NCBI RefSeq assembly: GCF_900205965.1
Contig: NZ_OAOF01000002.1
Location: 186,001-250,000 of the forward strand
Reading direction: 5' to 3'
Length of the DNA stretch: 64,000 nt
From: Lacrimispora amygdalina
Lineage (GTDB): Bacteria > Bacillota > Clostridia > Lachnospirales > Lachnospiraceae
Positions within the stretch are counted from its first letter, which is position 1. Every line of letters starts with the position of its first letter. The position numbers and the translations under genes are program-made. The notes under the pieces were generated by a model. That model had not been told where the DNA came from. It saw only the letters and a list, made by a program, of their open reading frames with translations, and searched no databases. Positions 18,320 to 26,905 of this stretch are shown here, piece after piece.

Positions 18320-19282
18320 TCAATCTCCTTTAAACAATGTTATAATCTGCTGCTTCTTTATTCCTGAACCTATGAAACACACGCTGTTTCCCTCTCCCGG
18401 GCAGCTTAAAATCTTAAGCATTCCAGGTATGTAATGAAAGGAAATGCATCCCTTCGGACCTTTCACAATTCCTTTTCCTCTGAGAATCATTCCGTCTGCC
18501 TGCACAATTACCCTGTTGATTTTCGCCTTCAGTTCGTCCTCTGTCAGCAGCTCATCACACGCAAAGGTAACCGATGAAAAAATCTCTCTGGCAAAATGAA
18601 ACAGGGGACGAGCGGCAGATTCCCCCTTTCCGCCGGAACGGATCTTCCGGTTAGCAGCAGCGGGCTTTTTCAGTTCTTCCTGTAAGGTCTCCGCCAAAGT
18701 TACCCGGGTTCCCTCAAGAAATACCTCTGCAGGAATGCTGTCCCAGAAATCCGCGTCAATTCTTGCCTCAGGATTCAGTTTCCTGATTTTCCCCATGACG
18801 TCTTTTGTCTCTCCTGCCCTTTCGCTAATATGGCTTAAGAGAATTAAATCACCGAACTGAATCTGGTTAATAAACACTTCTCCGTAATTCTCTCTGTATT
18901 TATCAAAATTCATCACATCCACCACAGTGATGCAGCGGCAGATCTTCACAATGTCCTTCCGGTTCATGCACACCTTAATAATATCCGACAGCCTTCCGGC
19001 TCCGGACGGCTCCACCAAAATCACATCAGGCTCGTATTCTTCTGCAATCTGTCCCATGGCTCTGTTAAAATCTCCGGTCAGACTGCAGCAGATGCATCCT
19101 GAATTTAAGCTGGTCACAGTTAAACTGTCACTTTTTAAAAGTTCCGCATCGATTCCTGCATCACCAAAATCATTTTCAATCACTACAACCTTCCGGTTCT
19201 GAAAAACAGCGGGGACCATCGTCTGAATCAATGTGGTCTTACCCGCCCCCAGAAAGCCGGATATGATATATAAATCTACCAT
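18320..19282 (-). CDS. G3E GTPase (COG0523), probable zinc metallochaperone
   Basis: This 320-residue protein has Walker A GFLGAGKTT (about 9-17), the metal-binding motif GCICC (about 62-66), DVILVEPSGAGR (about 87-98) and a C-terminal CobW_C-like domain ending in FIGSGIKKQQI. Members such as ZagA/YciC and ZNG1 deliver zinc to client enzymes and are often under Zur control. It follows znuB by 22 bp in the zinc operon. Other COG0523 members serve cobalt or nitrile hydratase, but context argues for zinc. Confidence 0.88.
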   Translation of the reverse strand: MVDLYIISGFLGAGKTTLIQTMVPAVFQNRKVVVIENDFGDAGIDAELLKSDSLTVTSLNSGCICCSLTGDFNRAMGQIAEEYEPDVILVEPSGAGRLSDIIKVCMNRKDIVKICRCITVVDVMNFDKYRENYGEVFINQIQFGDLILLSHISERAGETKDVMGKIRKLNPEARIDADFWDSIPAEVFLEGTRVTLAETLQEELKKPAAANRKIRSGGKGESAARPLFHFAREIFSSVTFACDELLTEDELKAKINRVIVQADGMILRGKGIVKGPKGCISFHYIPGMLKILSCPGEGNSVCFIGSGIKKQQIITLFKGD

Positions 19283-19304
19283 TTTATCTACTCCTTATCG
19301 TGAC

Positions 19305-20114
19305 CTAGCCTTTCACTCTCAGCAGCTTCTTTCCAATAAATATAAGCAGAAGAAAAACGACCCCCACTAATACAATGGTTCCTCCCGGTTTTAACCCCAG
19401 ATAATATGCGGCAAAAAGGCCGATTATCATAAATATAACATCAAAACCGATTGCATAAAGAACCGTCTGCCTGTAATTTTTTGAAAACTGCATGGAACAG
19501 GCTGTGGGAATTACCATCATGGAAGAAACAATTAGCGCTCCTACGGTCCTCGCCGCAATGGAGACTGTAACCGCTGTTAACACGGTAAATATGAAATTCA
19601 CTATTTTTACCGGAACTCCGGCAAGTCTGGCACTCCTCTCATCAAGAGCAATATAAAACAGTTCTTTATAAAGGAGTAAAAACAGCAGGAGGACCGTTAA
19701 GGATACTCCTATAATCAGAAACATCTCCATATCACTGATTGCTACAATACTGCCAAACAGAAAGCTGTTAAAATTGGCAGAATTCTTTACAAAACCGGAA
19801 AGCACACCTGCCAGACCGATTCCCGCAGACATGATAATCGCAATGGACATTTCTGAATAACGGGGCAGTTTTCTCCGTATGGCCTCGATTCCAAGGGCGG
19901 CCATGATACAGGCGGCCACGGCTCCGGCTACCGGATTAATCCCCAAAATAAGCCCGAAGGCGACTCCTGCAAGAGAAGTATGGGAAAGCGCGTCTCCGAT
20001 CATGGAAAGTCTTTTTAATACAATCACGACACCGATGCAGGGAATTACCATTGCAAGCAGGATTCCCACCACAAAGGCCTTCTGCATAAAGGCATAATTA
20101 AATATCTCCATCAC
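19305..20114 (-). CDS. znuB: Zinc ABC transporter permease ZnuB
   Basis: This 269-residue ABC-3 family permease has about eight membrane segments. Visible family features are RLSMIGDALSHTSLAGVAFGL (split around the aspartate), GINPVAGAV, and DERSARLAGVPVKIVNFIF in the cytoplasmic coupling region. It overlaps the ATPase gene by 17 bp. It imports Zn2+ (or Mn2+) delivered by ZnuA. The Zur gene and the His-rich ZnuA favour zinc. Confidence 0.92.
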   Translation of the reverse strand: MMEIFNYAFMQKAFVVGILLAMVIPCIGVVIVLKRLSMIGDALSHTSLAGVAFGLILGINPVAGAVAACIMAALGIEAIRRKLPRYSEMSIAIIMSAGIGLAGVLSGFVKNSANFNSFLFGSIVAISDMEMFLIIGVSLTVLLLFLLLYKELFYIALDERSARLAGVPVKIVNFIFTVLTAVTVSIAARTVGALIVSSMMVIPTACSMQFSKNYRQTVLYAIGFDVIFMIIGLFAAYYLGLKPGGTIVLVGVVFLLLIFIGKKLLRVKG

Positions 20115-20805
20115 AGTCAGCCTCCCCCGGGATTGTTATTTGTCTCAATACGCCATCCTCCAGGCGAAAAATGGTATCCGCCAGTCCAGCCAGCCGTTTC
20201 CGGTCATGTGTTACCATAAAAACAGTCATATGATCATCGCGATTGAAATTCTTTATCAGGCGGTAGAACTCTTCCGTATTCTTTTCATCCACACCGGTGG
20301 TCGGCTCGTCAAGAATCAGAAGACGGGGTCTGTTAACCAGGGCTCTCGCCAGCAAAACCCGCTGCTGCTGCCCGCCAGAAAGCTTTCCAATCAGGCGCTT
20401 TCTATATGGTTCCATTCCCACCTCACAGAGCGCTTCCGTCACTTTTTCCTTTTCTTTTTTTCCAGCAAAGCGAAACAGCCCGATCTGGCTGTACAAATTC
20501 GCCTGAATGATCTCCTCAACGGAAGCAGGAAAGTCCTTGTAGGTATCCATTCCGTTCTGGGGAACATATCCCACTTCCTTCCAGTCACTAAACTGACGGA
20601 TGTCCTTTCCCAGCAGTTTAAAGCTTCCTGCCTCTCCGGTTAAAGACAGCTCTCCCAAAAGTATCCGGATCAGCGTACTCTTACCCGCTCCATTATCACC
20701 GGTGAGTGCGGCAAAACCGCCTTGGGGTACCAATAGATCCACCCCGTTTAAAACCTGTGTTCCTCCGTAGGAAAATGTCAGTCCCTTCATTTCAATCGCG
20801 TTCAC
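20098..20805 (-). CDS. znuC: Zinc ABC transporter ATPase ZnuC
   Basis: This 235-residue ATPase has Walker A GDNGAGKST, signature LSGGQQQRVLLARAL and Walker B LLILDEPTTGVD, then MVTHDRKRL as the H-switch. It starts at a GTG (20805) with AGGAG seven bases upstream. It lies 18 bp after znuA and overlaps znuB, which is the usual znuACB order. Confidence 0.93.
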   Translation of the reverse strand: MNAIEMKGLTFSYGGTQVLNGVDLLVPQGGFAALTGDNGAGKSTLIRILLGELSLTGEAGSFKLLGKDIRQFSDWKEVGYVPQNGMDTYKDFPASVEEIIQANLYSQIGLFRFAGKKEKEKVTEALCEVGMEPYRKRLIGKLSGGQQQRVLLARALVNRPRLLILDEPTTGVDEKNTEEFYRLIKNFNRDDHMTVFMVTHDRKRLAGLADTIFRLEDGVLRQITIPGEADCDGDI

Positions 20806-20823
20806 ATGTTTACTCCTGTCCTT

Positions 20824-21777
20824 TTATTCCAGCGCTTCTTTTAATACGGTAAGATTCTTCTCCATAACAGAAAAATAATCATCCCCATTTTTTAACTGTT
20901 CATCCGTCAGTCCTTCTAAAGGATTTAAAACTTCAGTTTTTGCGCCGGTTTCTTTTGCTATGGTCTCCGCCACTTTGGGGCTGACCAGATCTTCAAAAAA
21001 TATGGTTTTTACTTTATTTTCTTTTACAAAGTCTATGACTTCAGCCATTCTAGCAGGATCCGGTTCTGAATCCGGCGACAGCCCCTCAATGCCCATCTGA
21101 GTCAGTCCATAAGCATCGCAAAGATATCCAAATGCCTCATGGGCAACGACTACCGATTTGTTTGGCAGGGGTGACAAGGTATCTTTATATTTCTTGTCCA
21201 GTTCGTCGAATTTTCCGGCATAGGTTTCATAATTAGCCTGGTAGTAAGCTTCATTCTCAGGGTCTGCCTTTACAAAGGCATCCTTGATATTCTCCATCTC
21301 TATCTTCGCGTTAGCCGGGCTCAGCCATACATGGGGATCAAATTCTCCATGCTCATGTTCCTCACTTTCAGCTTCCTGGTTTTCCCCCTCCTCATGTTCG
21401 TGCCCCTTCATCAAAGTGATTCCCGAAGACGCCTCTGCAACAGTCAGATTTTGATTTTTAAGAGTTTTTAACACATCCTCTGCCCAGTGCTCCATTCCGG
21501 CTCCGCTGTATACGAATACATCCGCTTTTTCAAGATTTGCGATATCTTTCGTCGCCGGTTCCCAGTCATGAGGCTCTGTTCCTGCCGGTATCATATTGGC
21601 AACCGCTACTTTATCGCCGCCTATTTTCACAGCAAAATCGTACATAGGATAAAAGCTTGCCATTACAGTCAGTTTCCCGCTATCCTGTATATCCTCTTTT
21701 TGTCCGCAGCCTGACAGCAGTGCAGCAGAAACCGCAGCTGTAAAAAGAACTGCTTTCATTAAATTTGTTTTATTCAT
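20824..21777 (-). CDS. znuA: Zinc-binding lipoprotein ZnuA
   Basis: This 317-residue cluster A-I binding protein starts with a lipoprotein signal (VSAALLSGCGQKED). It has conserved metal ligands in GTEPHDWEPATKD (near 66-78) and FDPHVWLSPANAK, a later VVAHEAFGYLCDAYGL and FFEDLVSPKVAET. The flexible loop GHEHEEGENQEAESEEHEHG, rich in His and Glu, is the mark of zinc-specific members and acts in zinc capture. It belongs to the Zur operon. Confidence 0.93.
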   Translation of the reverse strand: MNKTNLMKAVLFTAAVSAALLSGCGQKEDIQDSGKLTVMASFYPMYDFAVKIGGDKVAVANMIPAGTEPHDWEPATKDIANLEKADVFVYSGAGMEHWAEDVLKTLKNQNLTVAEASSGITLMKGHEHEEGENQEAESEEHEHGEFDPHVWLSPANAKIEMENIKDAFVKADPENEAYYQANYETYAGKFDELDKKYKDTLSPLPNKSVVVAHEAFGYLCDAYGLTQMGIEGLSPDSEPDPARMAEVIDFVKENKVKTIFFEDLVSPKVAETIAKETGAKTEVLNPLEGLTDEQLKNGDDYFSVMEKNLTVLKEALE

Positions 21778-21831
21778 TATTAAAATCCTCCGATTCTCTC
21801 TTTATTTGTCATTGCCATATGTTTTTAGAAT

Positions 21832-22143
21832 TCAATTATCCATACGGACCTTTAGATCCACCAGAGAAACCGGACGTAAAAAAAGTCCTGCAATATAAGG
21901 TAATATTCTATAGTTTGTAATCTGACATGCTATGAAGACTACAGCAGCAGTTCCAATTGCTTCAGAAATTACGCTGATAGCCGAAATACATACCTCAAGC
22001 TCCTGACAGACTTTGCAGTGGCTGCCTGTGCACTCATGGGAAAGGTGGGTGAATACAAAAAACGATGAGGAAAAAAAGACCACAGTGAGAATCACTGCTG
22101 TCATAAGTGCTGCCCATTGTCTGAGATTAAATCTGCCTTTCAT
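21832..22143 (-). CDS. Small membrane protein with Cys/His motif in the zinc operon
   Basis: I do not recognise a named family. The protein has 103 residues, with a membrane segment near 10-32 (ALMTAVILTVVFFSSSFFVF), a short loop carrying HECTGSHCKVCQ (about 35-46) and a second membrane segment near 57-75. The loop has two His and three Cys in 12 residues, suitable for a metal site. It has a good AAGGAAGG ribosome site and lies between zur and znuA with gaps of 24 and 54 bp. Its position suggests a role in zinc sensing or transfer at the membrane. Confidence 0.6.
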   Translation of the reverse strand: MKGRFNLRQWAALMTAVILTVVFFSSSFFVFTHLSHECTGSHCKVCQELEVCISAISVISEAIGTAAVVFIACQITNYRILPYIAGLFLRPVSLVDLKVRMDN

Positions 22144-22167
22144 GATAAAACCTTCCTTTTTGTCCGT

Positions 22168-22581
22168 TTACTGCTGACACCCGCTGCAATAGCCGTAAAG
22201 CACCATATGCTTCTGGTCCAGCTTAAATCCATGATCATCATGGATGTGGCGGTAAAATTCATCCAGCCTGGAGCACTCTAACGGAATCATGGAGCCGCAT
22301 TTTAGGCAGACAAGCTTTCCCACATTCCTGTTAATTTCATCACCAATATATCGAAACTGAGCCTTTGATCCATCTACAGACGGGATTTTCACAACCACTC
22401 CGTCCTCACACAGGCGCTCCAGAGCACGGTATACCGTAGTCTGCCCCACCTGAATACCTGCCCTGCGAAGGCTTTCCATAAATTCTTCCACTGTACAAAA
22501 TATATCTTTTTGTTTTTTTAAGCAGCTGACAATCATTTCCTGCTGCCTGGTCCGGTATCTTCCACGTTCTGCCATATTCAT
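22168..22581 (-). CDS. zur: Fur-family zinc regulator Zur
   Basis: This 137-residue Fur-family repressor has a winged helix (QVGQTTVYRALERLCEDG near 37-54) and the structural Zn site made by CLKC (about 93-96) and CSGC near the C-terminus. The regulatory site includes HIHDDHGF. It is the first gene of an operon that encodes zinc uptake and a zinc GTPase, so Zur is a better call than Fur or PerR. Two palindromic boxes surround its promoter, so it probably represses its own operon when zinc is sufficient. Confidence 0.88.
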   Translation of the reverse strand: MNMAERGRYRTRQQEMIVSCLKKQKDIFCTVEEFMESLRRAGIQVGQTTVYRALERLCEDGVVVKIPSVDGSKAQFRYIGDEINRNVGKLVCLKCGSMIPLECSRLDEFYRHIHDDHGFKLDQKHMVLYGYCSGCQQ

Positions 22582-22604
22582 CCCCTATTTTCGAAATCAG
22601 AAAT

Positions 22605-22657
22605 CATTTTCATATTATAGCACTCTCTATTAAAATGTCAAGGTGAATATGAAAATG
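22605..22657 (-). promoter_or_regulatory. Zinc-operon promoter flanked by Zur-like inverted repeats
   Basis: On the minus strand TTGACA (22641-22636) and a perfect TATAAT (22619-22614) are 16 bp apart. CATTTTCATATT at 22605-22616 and AATATGAAAATG at 22646-22657 are perfect 12-base inverted copies, one covering the -10 region and the other just upstream of the -35. Their GAAAATG/CATTTTC core resembles Fur-superfamily boxes. Binding at both would enclose the promoter. Confidence 0.7.
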
Positions 22658-22704
22658 GTTCTCTGTTTCTAATAATAAAATTCATCATTTCCCTCATCTG
22701 GCTC

Positions 22705-22733
22705 TTGACAATCGATTTTTAAACTGTTATTAT
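22705..22733 (+). promoter_or_regulatory. Promoter of the nucleotidyltransferase-aminotransferase operon
   Basis: TTGACA at 22705-22710 and TATTAT at 22728-22733 are 17 bp apart, about 50 bp before the start codon. Confidence 0.7.
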
Positions 22734-22781
22734 GTTCATAAATTTAGAAATACTTTGCTTTTTGAACAAAAGGAGGATATT

Positions 22782-24590
22782 ATGCAAGCAATCATCCTGG
22801 CTGCCGGTATGGGACGGCGACTGAAACAGTTAACCGAGCATCAGCCCAAGTGTATGGTGCCCGTCAACAAAATTCCATTAATTGAACGAATGTTAAAGCA
22901 GCTTGATCAATATCAGCTGGAGAAAATCATTCTTGTAACCGGTCACAAGGGAGAGCTGCTGCGGTACTTTGTGGAATCCCTTTCCCTTACTACTCCCGTT
23001 GTATTTATCGATAATCCGGTTTATGAAACCACCAATAACATCTATTCTCTTTATCTGGCCAAGGATTATCTCCTTAAAGATGACACTCTGCTCCTGGAAT
23101 CCGACTTGATATTTGAACAGGAGGTTCTGACCCAGATTATAAAGGATCCCCGTCCCAATCTGGCTCTTACCGCTCCCTTTGAAAGCTGGATGGATGGTAC
23201 GGTTGTACTCATTGATCAGCATGACAATATCATGAAGTTCTTGACCAGAAAAGACTTTCGGTTTGAAGACATCCATTCTTACTATAAAACGGTTAATATA
23301 TATAAATTCAGCCAGAACTTCTCTTCCACCCATTATGTTCCATTCTTAGAGGCATACAGTAAGGCGTTGGGTAATAATGCCTACTATGAACAGGTGCTGA
23401 AGGTTATATCCCTTCTGGATGATCACGATTTAAAAGCCTCCCGTCTGGAAAGTGGATTCTGGTATGAAATCGACGACGAACAGGACTTAGATATTGCAGA
23501 ATCCATTTTCACAGACTCCCAGAGCAGACTAAAACGCCTGTCTGAGCGGTACGGGGGATACTGGCGCTATCCGGGACTGTTAGATTTCTGCTATCTGGTA
23601 AATCCCTATTTCCCCAACAGCCGTCTCATGGGAGAAATCAAAGCCAGTTTTGAAATTCTTACCACCAGCTATCCATCCGGACTGGATATTAACAATCTCC
23701 TTGCAGCAAAATCCCTGGGACTGGATAAAAACCAGGTACTTACAGGAAACGGCGCTACAGAGCTGATCAAACCCCTTCTTCGCAGCTTTAACAAGCCGGT
23801 TGGTGTCCTTCGACCTTCCTTTTCGGAATACGAAAACTGTGCAGTCCAGGCAATCCCCTTTGCCATTCCTTCCAGAGATTTTTCTTACACTGCCCAGGAT
23901 GTTATGGATTTTTATAGTGATAAGGACATTGATGCCCTCGTTTTGGTGAATCCGGATAATCCAACCGGAAATTACATAAAAAAAGAAGATGTATTGCAGC
24001 TTATCCGTTTCTGCAAAGAGAAAAACGCCTTGCTGATACTGGATGAATCGTTTTTGGATTTTTCAGACCAGGAAGAATCGCCATCCTTTATGAATACAGA
24101 GCTGTTAAATACCAACCGGAATCTGGTGCTGATTAAAAGCATCTCAAAATCCTATGGTGTACCAGGATTACGGCTTGGAATCATGGCCTGTGCTAATCCG
24201 GACATCATCGGTCTTATACGCAGCGAGCTTCCCATATGGAACATCAATTCACTTGCAGAATATTTTCTTCAGATATTTGAGAAGTATCAGGGAGATTATT
24301 GCAATGCTTTAATACAGTTTCGTGAAACAAGAGCTGAAATGTATGGCATGTTAAACTCGATTCGGCAGCTGATCCTTTATCCGTCCCAGGCGAATTTCAT
24401 ACTCTGTGAAGTAAGGGACGGCTGTTCTGCACAGCAGATTGCCGAGCTGCTTTTAAACCGTTACAACATTCTTGTAAAGGATCTCTCACACAAACCGGGA
24501 ATGGAAGGCAGAGAATGCATCCGGATCGCAGTGAGAACAAAAGAGGATAACCGTCGTTTATGCGACGCTCTAAAACATATATTACGATAA
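22782..24590 (+). CDS. Bifunctional LicC/PntC-like nucleotidyltransferase fused to PLP aminotransferase
   Basis: The ATG at 22782 follows AGGAGG by five bases, giving 602 residues. Residues 1 to about 245 form a sugar/choline-phosphate nucleotidyltransferase domain: MQAIILAAGMGRRL, KCMVPVNKIPLIERM, TNNIYSLYLAK and WYEIDDEQDLDIAE. The rest is a fold-type I (HisC/CobD-like) aminotransferase: GNGATELIKPL, VNPDNPTGNY, LILDESFLDF and SKSYGVPGLRLG with the PLP lysine. The same fusion is known for 2-aminoethylphosphonate handling (PntC-AepT of Treponema denticola). No PEP mutase or phosphonopyruvate decarboxylase gene is in the window, so the phosphonate assignment is inferred from architecture only. 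A CDP-activated surface substituent is the general expectation. Confidence 0.75.
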   Translation: MQAIILAAGMGRRLKQLTEHQPKCMVPVNKIPLIERMLKQLDQYQLEKIILVTGHKGELLRYFVESLSLTTPVVFIDNPVYETTNNIYSLYLAKDYLLKDDTLLLESDLIFEQEVLTQIIKDPRPNLALTAPFESWMDGTVVLIDQHDNIMKFLTRKDFRFEDIHSYYKTVNIYKFSQNFSSTHYVPFLEAYSKALGNNAYYEQVLKVISLLDDHDLKASRLESGFWYEIDDEQDLDIAESIFTDSQSRLKRLSERYGGYWRYPGLLDFCYLVNPYFPNSRLMGEIKASFEILTTSYPSGLDINNLLAAKSLGLDKNQVLTGNGATELIKPLLRSFNKPVGVLRPSFSEYENCAVQAIPFAIPSRDFSYTAQDVMDFYSDKDIDALVLVNPDNPTGNYIKKEDVLQLIRFCKEKNALLILDESFLDFSDQEESPSFMNTELLNTNRNLVLIKSISKSYGVPGLRLGIMACANPDIIGLIRSELPIWNINSLAEYFLQIFEKYQGDYCNALIQFRETRAEMYGMLNSIRQLILYPSQANFILCEVRDGCSAQQIAELLLNRYNILVKDLSHKPGMEGRECIRIAVRTKEDNRRLCDALKHILR

Positions 24591-24608
24591 TTTCAGGAGG
24601 TAATGAGA

Positions 24609-25190
24609 ATGAATGCACAGGAAACAGCAAATGAAACATGGAAGCAGATCTGGGAAAGAAAAGGAAAGGCAGAAGGAAAGGACTTACTTGCCTTTGACGG
24701 CTATGAGGCAACTCAGGTGGATATGGAAGAGGTGGCACGTCAGATTACAAAACGCCTGGATATTCAAAAAAGTGACAAAGTGCTGGAAGTAGGCTGCGGT
24801 GCAGGAGCCCTTGCCCAATACTTAGACTGTAACTATACAGGTATGGATTATTCCCACACACTGGTCAAAAAGCACATTGAGATCCTTCACAATTCCGTTT
24901 TGACTGGAGAAGCTGCAGATCTGCCATTTAAAGATCATTCCTTTGACAAGGTGATCTGCTATGGAGTTTATCTCTATTTTGATGATAAGGAATATGCGAA
25001 GAAAGCCACCAGCGAGCTGCTGAGGGTTGCCAGAAAAAGTGTTCTTATCGGGGAACTGCCCATTCGTTCCCACCGCAAAGAGCATCTGCTTTTCACAAAG
25101 GACGAATTTGAAGGCTGGGAAATCAGTGATGGTTTTTACGATCCCTATAGAAATGACCGCTTTAATGCAATTTACCGTTATACACTATAA
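24609..25190 (+). CDS. SAM-dependent methyltransferase, class I
   Basis: This 193-residue protein has the Rossmann methyltransferase signature VLEVGCGAGALAQYL (SAM motif I), then MDYSHTLVKKH, a motif-II region LPFKDHSFDKVICYGVYLYF and a later LLRVARKSVLIGELP. I choose the second ATG (24609), eight bases after AGGAGG; the first ATG (24603) is only two bases from it. It starts 18 bp after the bifunctional gene and almost certainly shares its transcript, so it may methylate the same small molecule. The substrate is unknown. Confidence 0.8.
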   Translation: MNAQETANETWKQIWERKGKAEGKDLLAFDGYEATQVDMEEVARQITKRLDIQKSDKVLEVGCGAGALAQYLDCNYTGMDYSHTLVKKHIEILHNSVLTGEAADLPFKDHSFDKVICYGVYLYFDDKEYAKKATSELLRVARKSVLIGELPIRSHRKEHLLFTKDEFEGWEISDGFYDPYRNDRFNAIYRYTL

Positions 25191-25201
25191 ATATAGAAGA
25201 A

Positions 25202-25245
25202 ACAGTTACATAGGTCTGTTAGAATTGCGGGACCTATGTAACTGT
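25202..25245. terminator. Inverted repeat between convergent genes
   Basis: ACAGTTACATAGGTC at 25202-25216 and GACCTATGTAACTGT at 25231-25245 form a perfect 15-bp stem with a 14-base loop. It lies between the methyltransferase and the convergent aspS. The T-tract is weak on both strands, so termination is likely but not certain. Confidence 0.6.
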
Positions 25246-25259
25246 AATTCCGTACTTTC

Positions 25260-26585
25260 TTAGGGCGTTACTCTATTTAAATCTCTTGGAAAAAGCGAAG
25301 AAAGGCGCACATTATCCTGGTCAAGCAATCTGCTTGTAAAACGTTCCAGCCCCAACCCCAGACCGCCATGAGGTGGCATGCCGTATCGGTGCATCATCAG
25401 ATAGCTTTCAAATAAGTCCGGATTCATTCCCCTGTTTTTTATTTTATTTAACTGTTTATCATAAGAATGTATCCGCTGACCTCCGGTGGTTATTTCAAGA
25501 CCTTTAAACAGCAAGTCAAAGCTATCTGTCTCTTCTGCATTCTCTTTGCTGTCCATGGCATAAAAAGGTCTTTTCCGGCTGGGATAATGAGTGACAAATA
25601 CAAAATCACTTCCGGTTTCTTCTTTTATTAATGACGAAAGCAGCTTCTCTTCTTCCGGCTCAAAATCATCATAGTCCACTATTGGTCTGTTATATTTTTT
25701 AGAAATCACATCCTTTGCCTCTATGAATTTAATTGCAGGAATTTCCTCTATATAAGGCAGCTTTACGTTTGAAATTCTCCGTTCCTCTTTATAACAGGAT
25801 TCCAGCACTTCCATCACATGACGAAGCATTCTCGTCTCCATTTCCATTATATCTTCAAAGCTTTTGATATATCCCATTTCAAAATCAACACTTGTATATT
25901 CATTAAGGTGTCTGGAAGTATCATGCTTTTCAGCGCGAAATACTGGCGCAATCTCAAAAACCCGTTCATAGACTCCTACCATCATCTGCTTATAAAACTG
26001 CGGACTCTGGGCCAGATATGCCTCTTTGCCAAAATAATCAAGTCGGAAGATATTGGCTCCTCCTTCGGCACCTGCATGAACAATTTTCGGGGAATGGATC
26101 TCTGTAAAATTCTCCTGTTTCAGAAACTCACGAATCCCCAGGGTAATGCCCTCCTGTAATAAAAATATAGCCCGTTCTCTTTCATTACGCAGAGTTACTG
26201 GTCTGAAATTCAGGAGATTTTCCAGGGAAGTATCCACCCTCTTATTATTAATAACAATGGGAATCTGCTGATCCGGTTTTGATAAGACTTCTATATCCAG
26301 CAGCTGCAGTTCAAAACCAGTCTTAGAACGTTGTTCCGGGATGACCTGTGCTGTCACAACAACGCAGCTTTCTTCACTCAGATCTTCCAATTCAAACATT
26401 GAGTATTCTTTGCTGAAAATGCATTGAACCAGCTTTCGTTTTGTTCTTAACAGTATAAATGCAAACCCGCTCATTTTTCTGATTTTATAGATACTTCCAT
26501 GAACTTTTATCTTCTCACCAATATGATTGATCAGGTCTTCGACTTCTACCGTCTTATTTTCTAAAATACCAACAATATTCTTCAC
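25260..26585 (-). CDS. aspS: Aspartyl-tRNA synthetase, archaeal/nondiscriminating type
   Basis: This 441-residue class IIb synthetase has an N-terminal OB-fold anticodon domain (GEKIKVHGSIYKIRKM) and a catalytic domain with motif 2 (FRAEKHDTSRHLNEYTSVDFEM) in segments and motif 3 (GLGLGLERFTSRLL). It lacks the GAD insertion of bacterial AspRS and is of archaeal length, so it is a second, possibly nondiscriminating enzyme. Such forms charge tRNA-Asn with Asp for amidation. I start at GTG 26585 (VKNIVGILENK) because GGAGG precedes it by seven bases; the longer open frame has no good site. The upstream leader peptide and terminator predict control by Asp-tRNA supply. Confidence 0.88.
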   Translation of the reverse strand: MKNIVGILENKTVEVEDLINHIGEKIKVHGSIYKIRKMSGFAFILLRTKRKLVQCIFSKEYSMFELEDLSEESCVVVTAQVIPEQRSKTGFELQLLDIEVLSKPDQQIPIVINNKRVDTSLENLLNFRPVTLRNERERAIFLLQEGITLGIREFLKQENFTEIHSPKIVHAGAEGGANIFRLDYFGKEAYLAQSPQFYKQMMVGVYERVFEIAPVFRAEKHDTSRHLNEYTSVDFEMGYIKSFEDIMEMETRMLRHVMEVLESCYKEERRISNVKLPYIEEIPAIKFIEAKDVISKKYNRPIVDYDDFEPEEEKLLSSLIKEETGSDFVFVTHYPSRKRPFYAMDSKENAEETDSFDLLFKGLEITTGGQRIHSYDKQLNKIKNRGMNPDLFESYLMMHRYGMPPHGGLGLGLERFTSRLLDQDNVRLSSLFPRDLNRVTP

Positions 26586-26698
26586 TTTTTTTCCTCCAGG
26601 ATTTATAGAATACAATATTAAATAGTTTTCTTCCATCCATAAGGACATCATCCATATGCCCCACACGATCACCACCTCTCAAGATTATCCGTATGGGT

Positions 26699-26744
26699 AA
26701 AAAAATAGAACCGCACGGATCAATACCATCCACCAATGCGGTTC
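26699..26744 (-). terminator. Attenuator terminator upstream of aspS
   Basis: On the minus strand GAACCGCA (26744-26737) pairs with TGCGGTTC (26715-26708), and an inner GGAT/ATCC pairing extends the stem. The stem is followed by TA and seven T. It lies between the leader peptide and the aspS start. A separate 11-bp hairpin (26797-26787 with 26774-26764, including two wobble pairs) lies just upstream of it. Confidence 0.8.
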
Positions 26745-26820
26745 AGAATTATAGTTCTTTCCACATAGGCACAGCAACGAAAGCGCCTGCACCTATGATT
26801 TCTCAAAGATACAAGCGCTA

Positions 26821-26874
26821 TCAATCGTCGTCCCTATTTAACATGGAAAATTGTTGTTGATTACGATTCATCAT
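26821..26874 (-). CDS. Attenuation leader peptide of aspS, ends Asp-Asp-Asp
   Basis: The ORF encodes the 17-residue peptide MMNRNQQQFSMLNRDDD. Three consecutive Asp codons (GAC GAC GAT) stand directly before the TGA stop, and three Asn and three Gln codons come earlier. A GAGGTGG ribosome site lies two bases before the first ATG. It is preceded by a promoter and followed by a hairpin and a terminator before aspS. Stalling at Asp codons when charged tRNA-Asp is scarce would prevent termination and raise AspRS. The peptide is too short for any other obvious role. Confidence 0.72.
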   Translation of the reverse strand: MMNRNQQQFSMLNRDDD

Positions 26875-26905
26875 AGCCACCTCTGCAATTTTATTAATAG
26901 TAAAC

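Noticed and set aside
25202..25245. Possible small RNA or riboswitch
   Set aside because: It is just a 15-bp inverted repeat between convergent genes, best read as a terminator.
26699..26880. T-box riboswitch upstream of aspS
   Set aside because: The terminator arm contains GAACCGCA, which recalls the T-box tail, but I find no AGGGTGGNACCGCG element, specifier loop or stem I. The Asp-rich leader peptide explains the region better.
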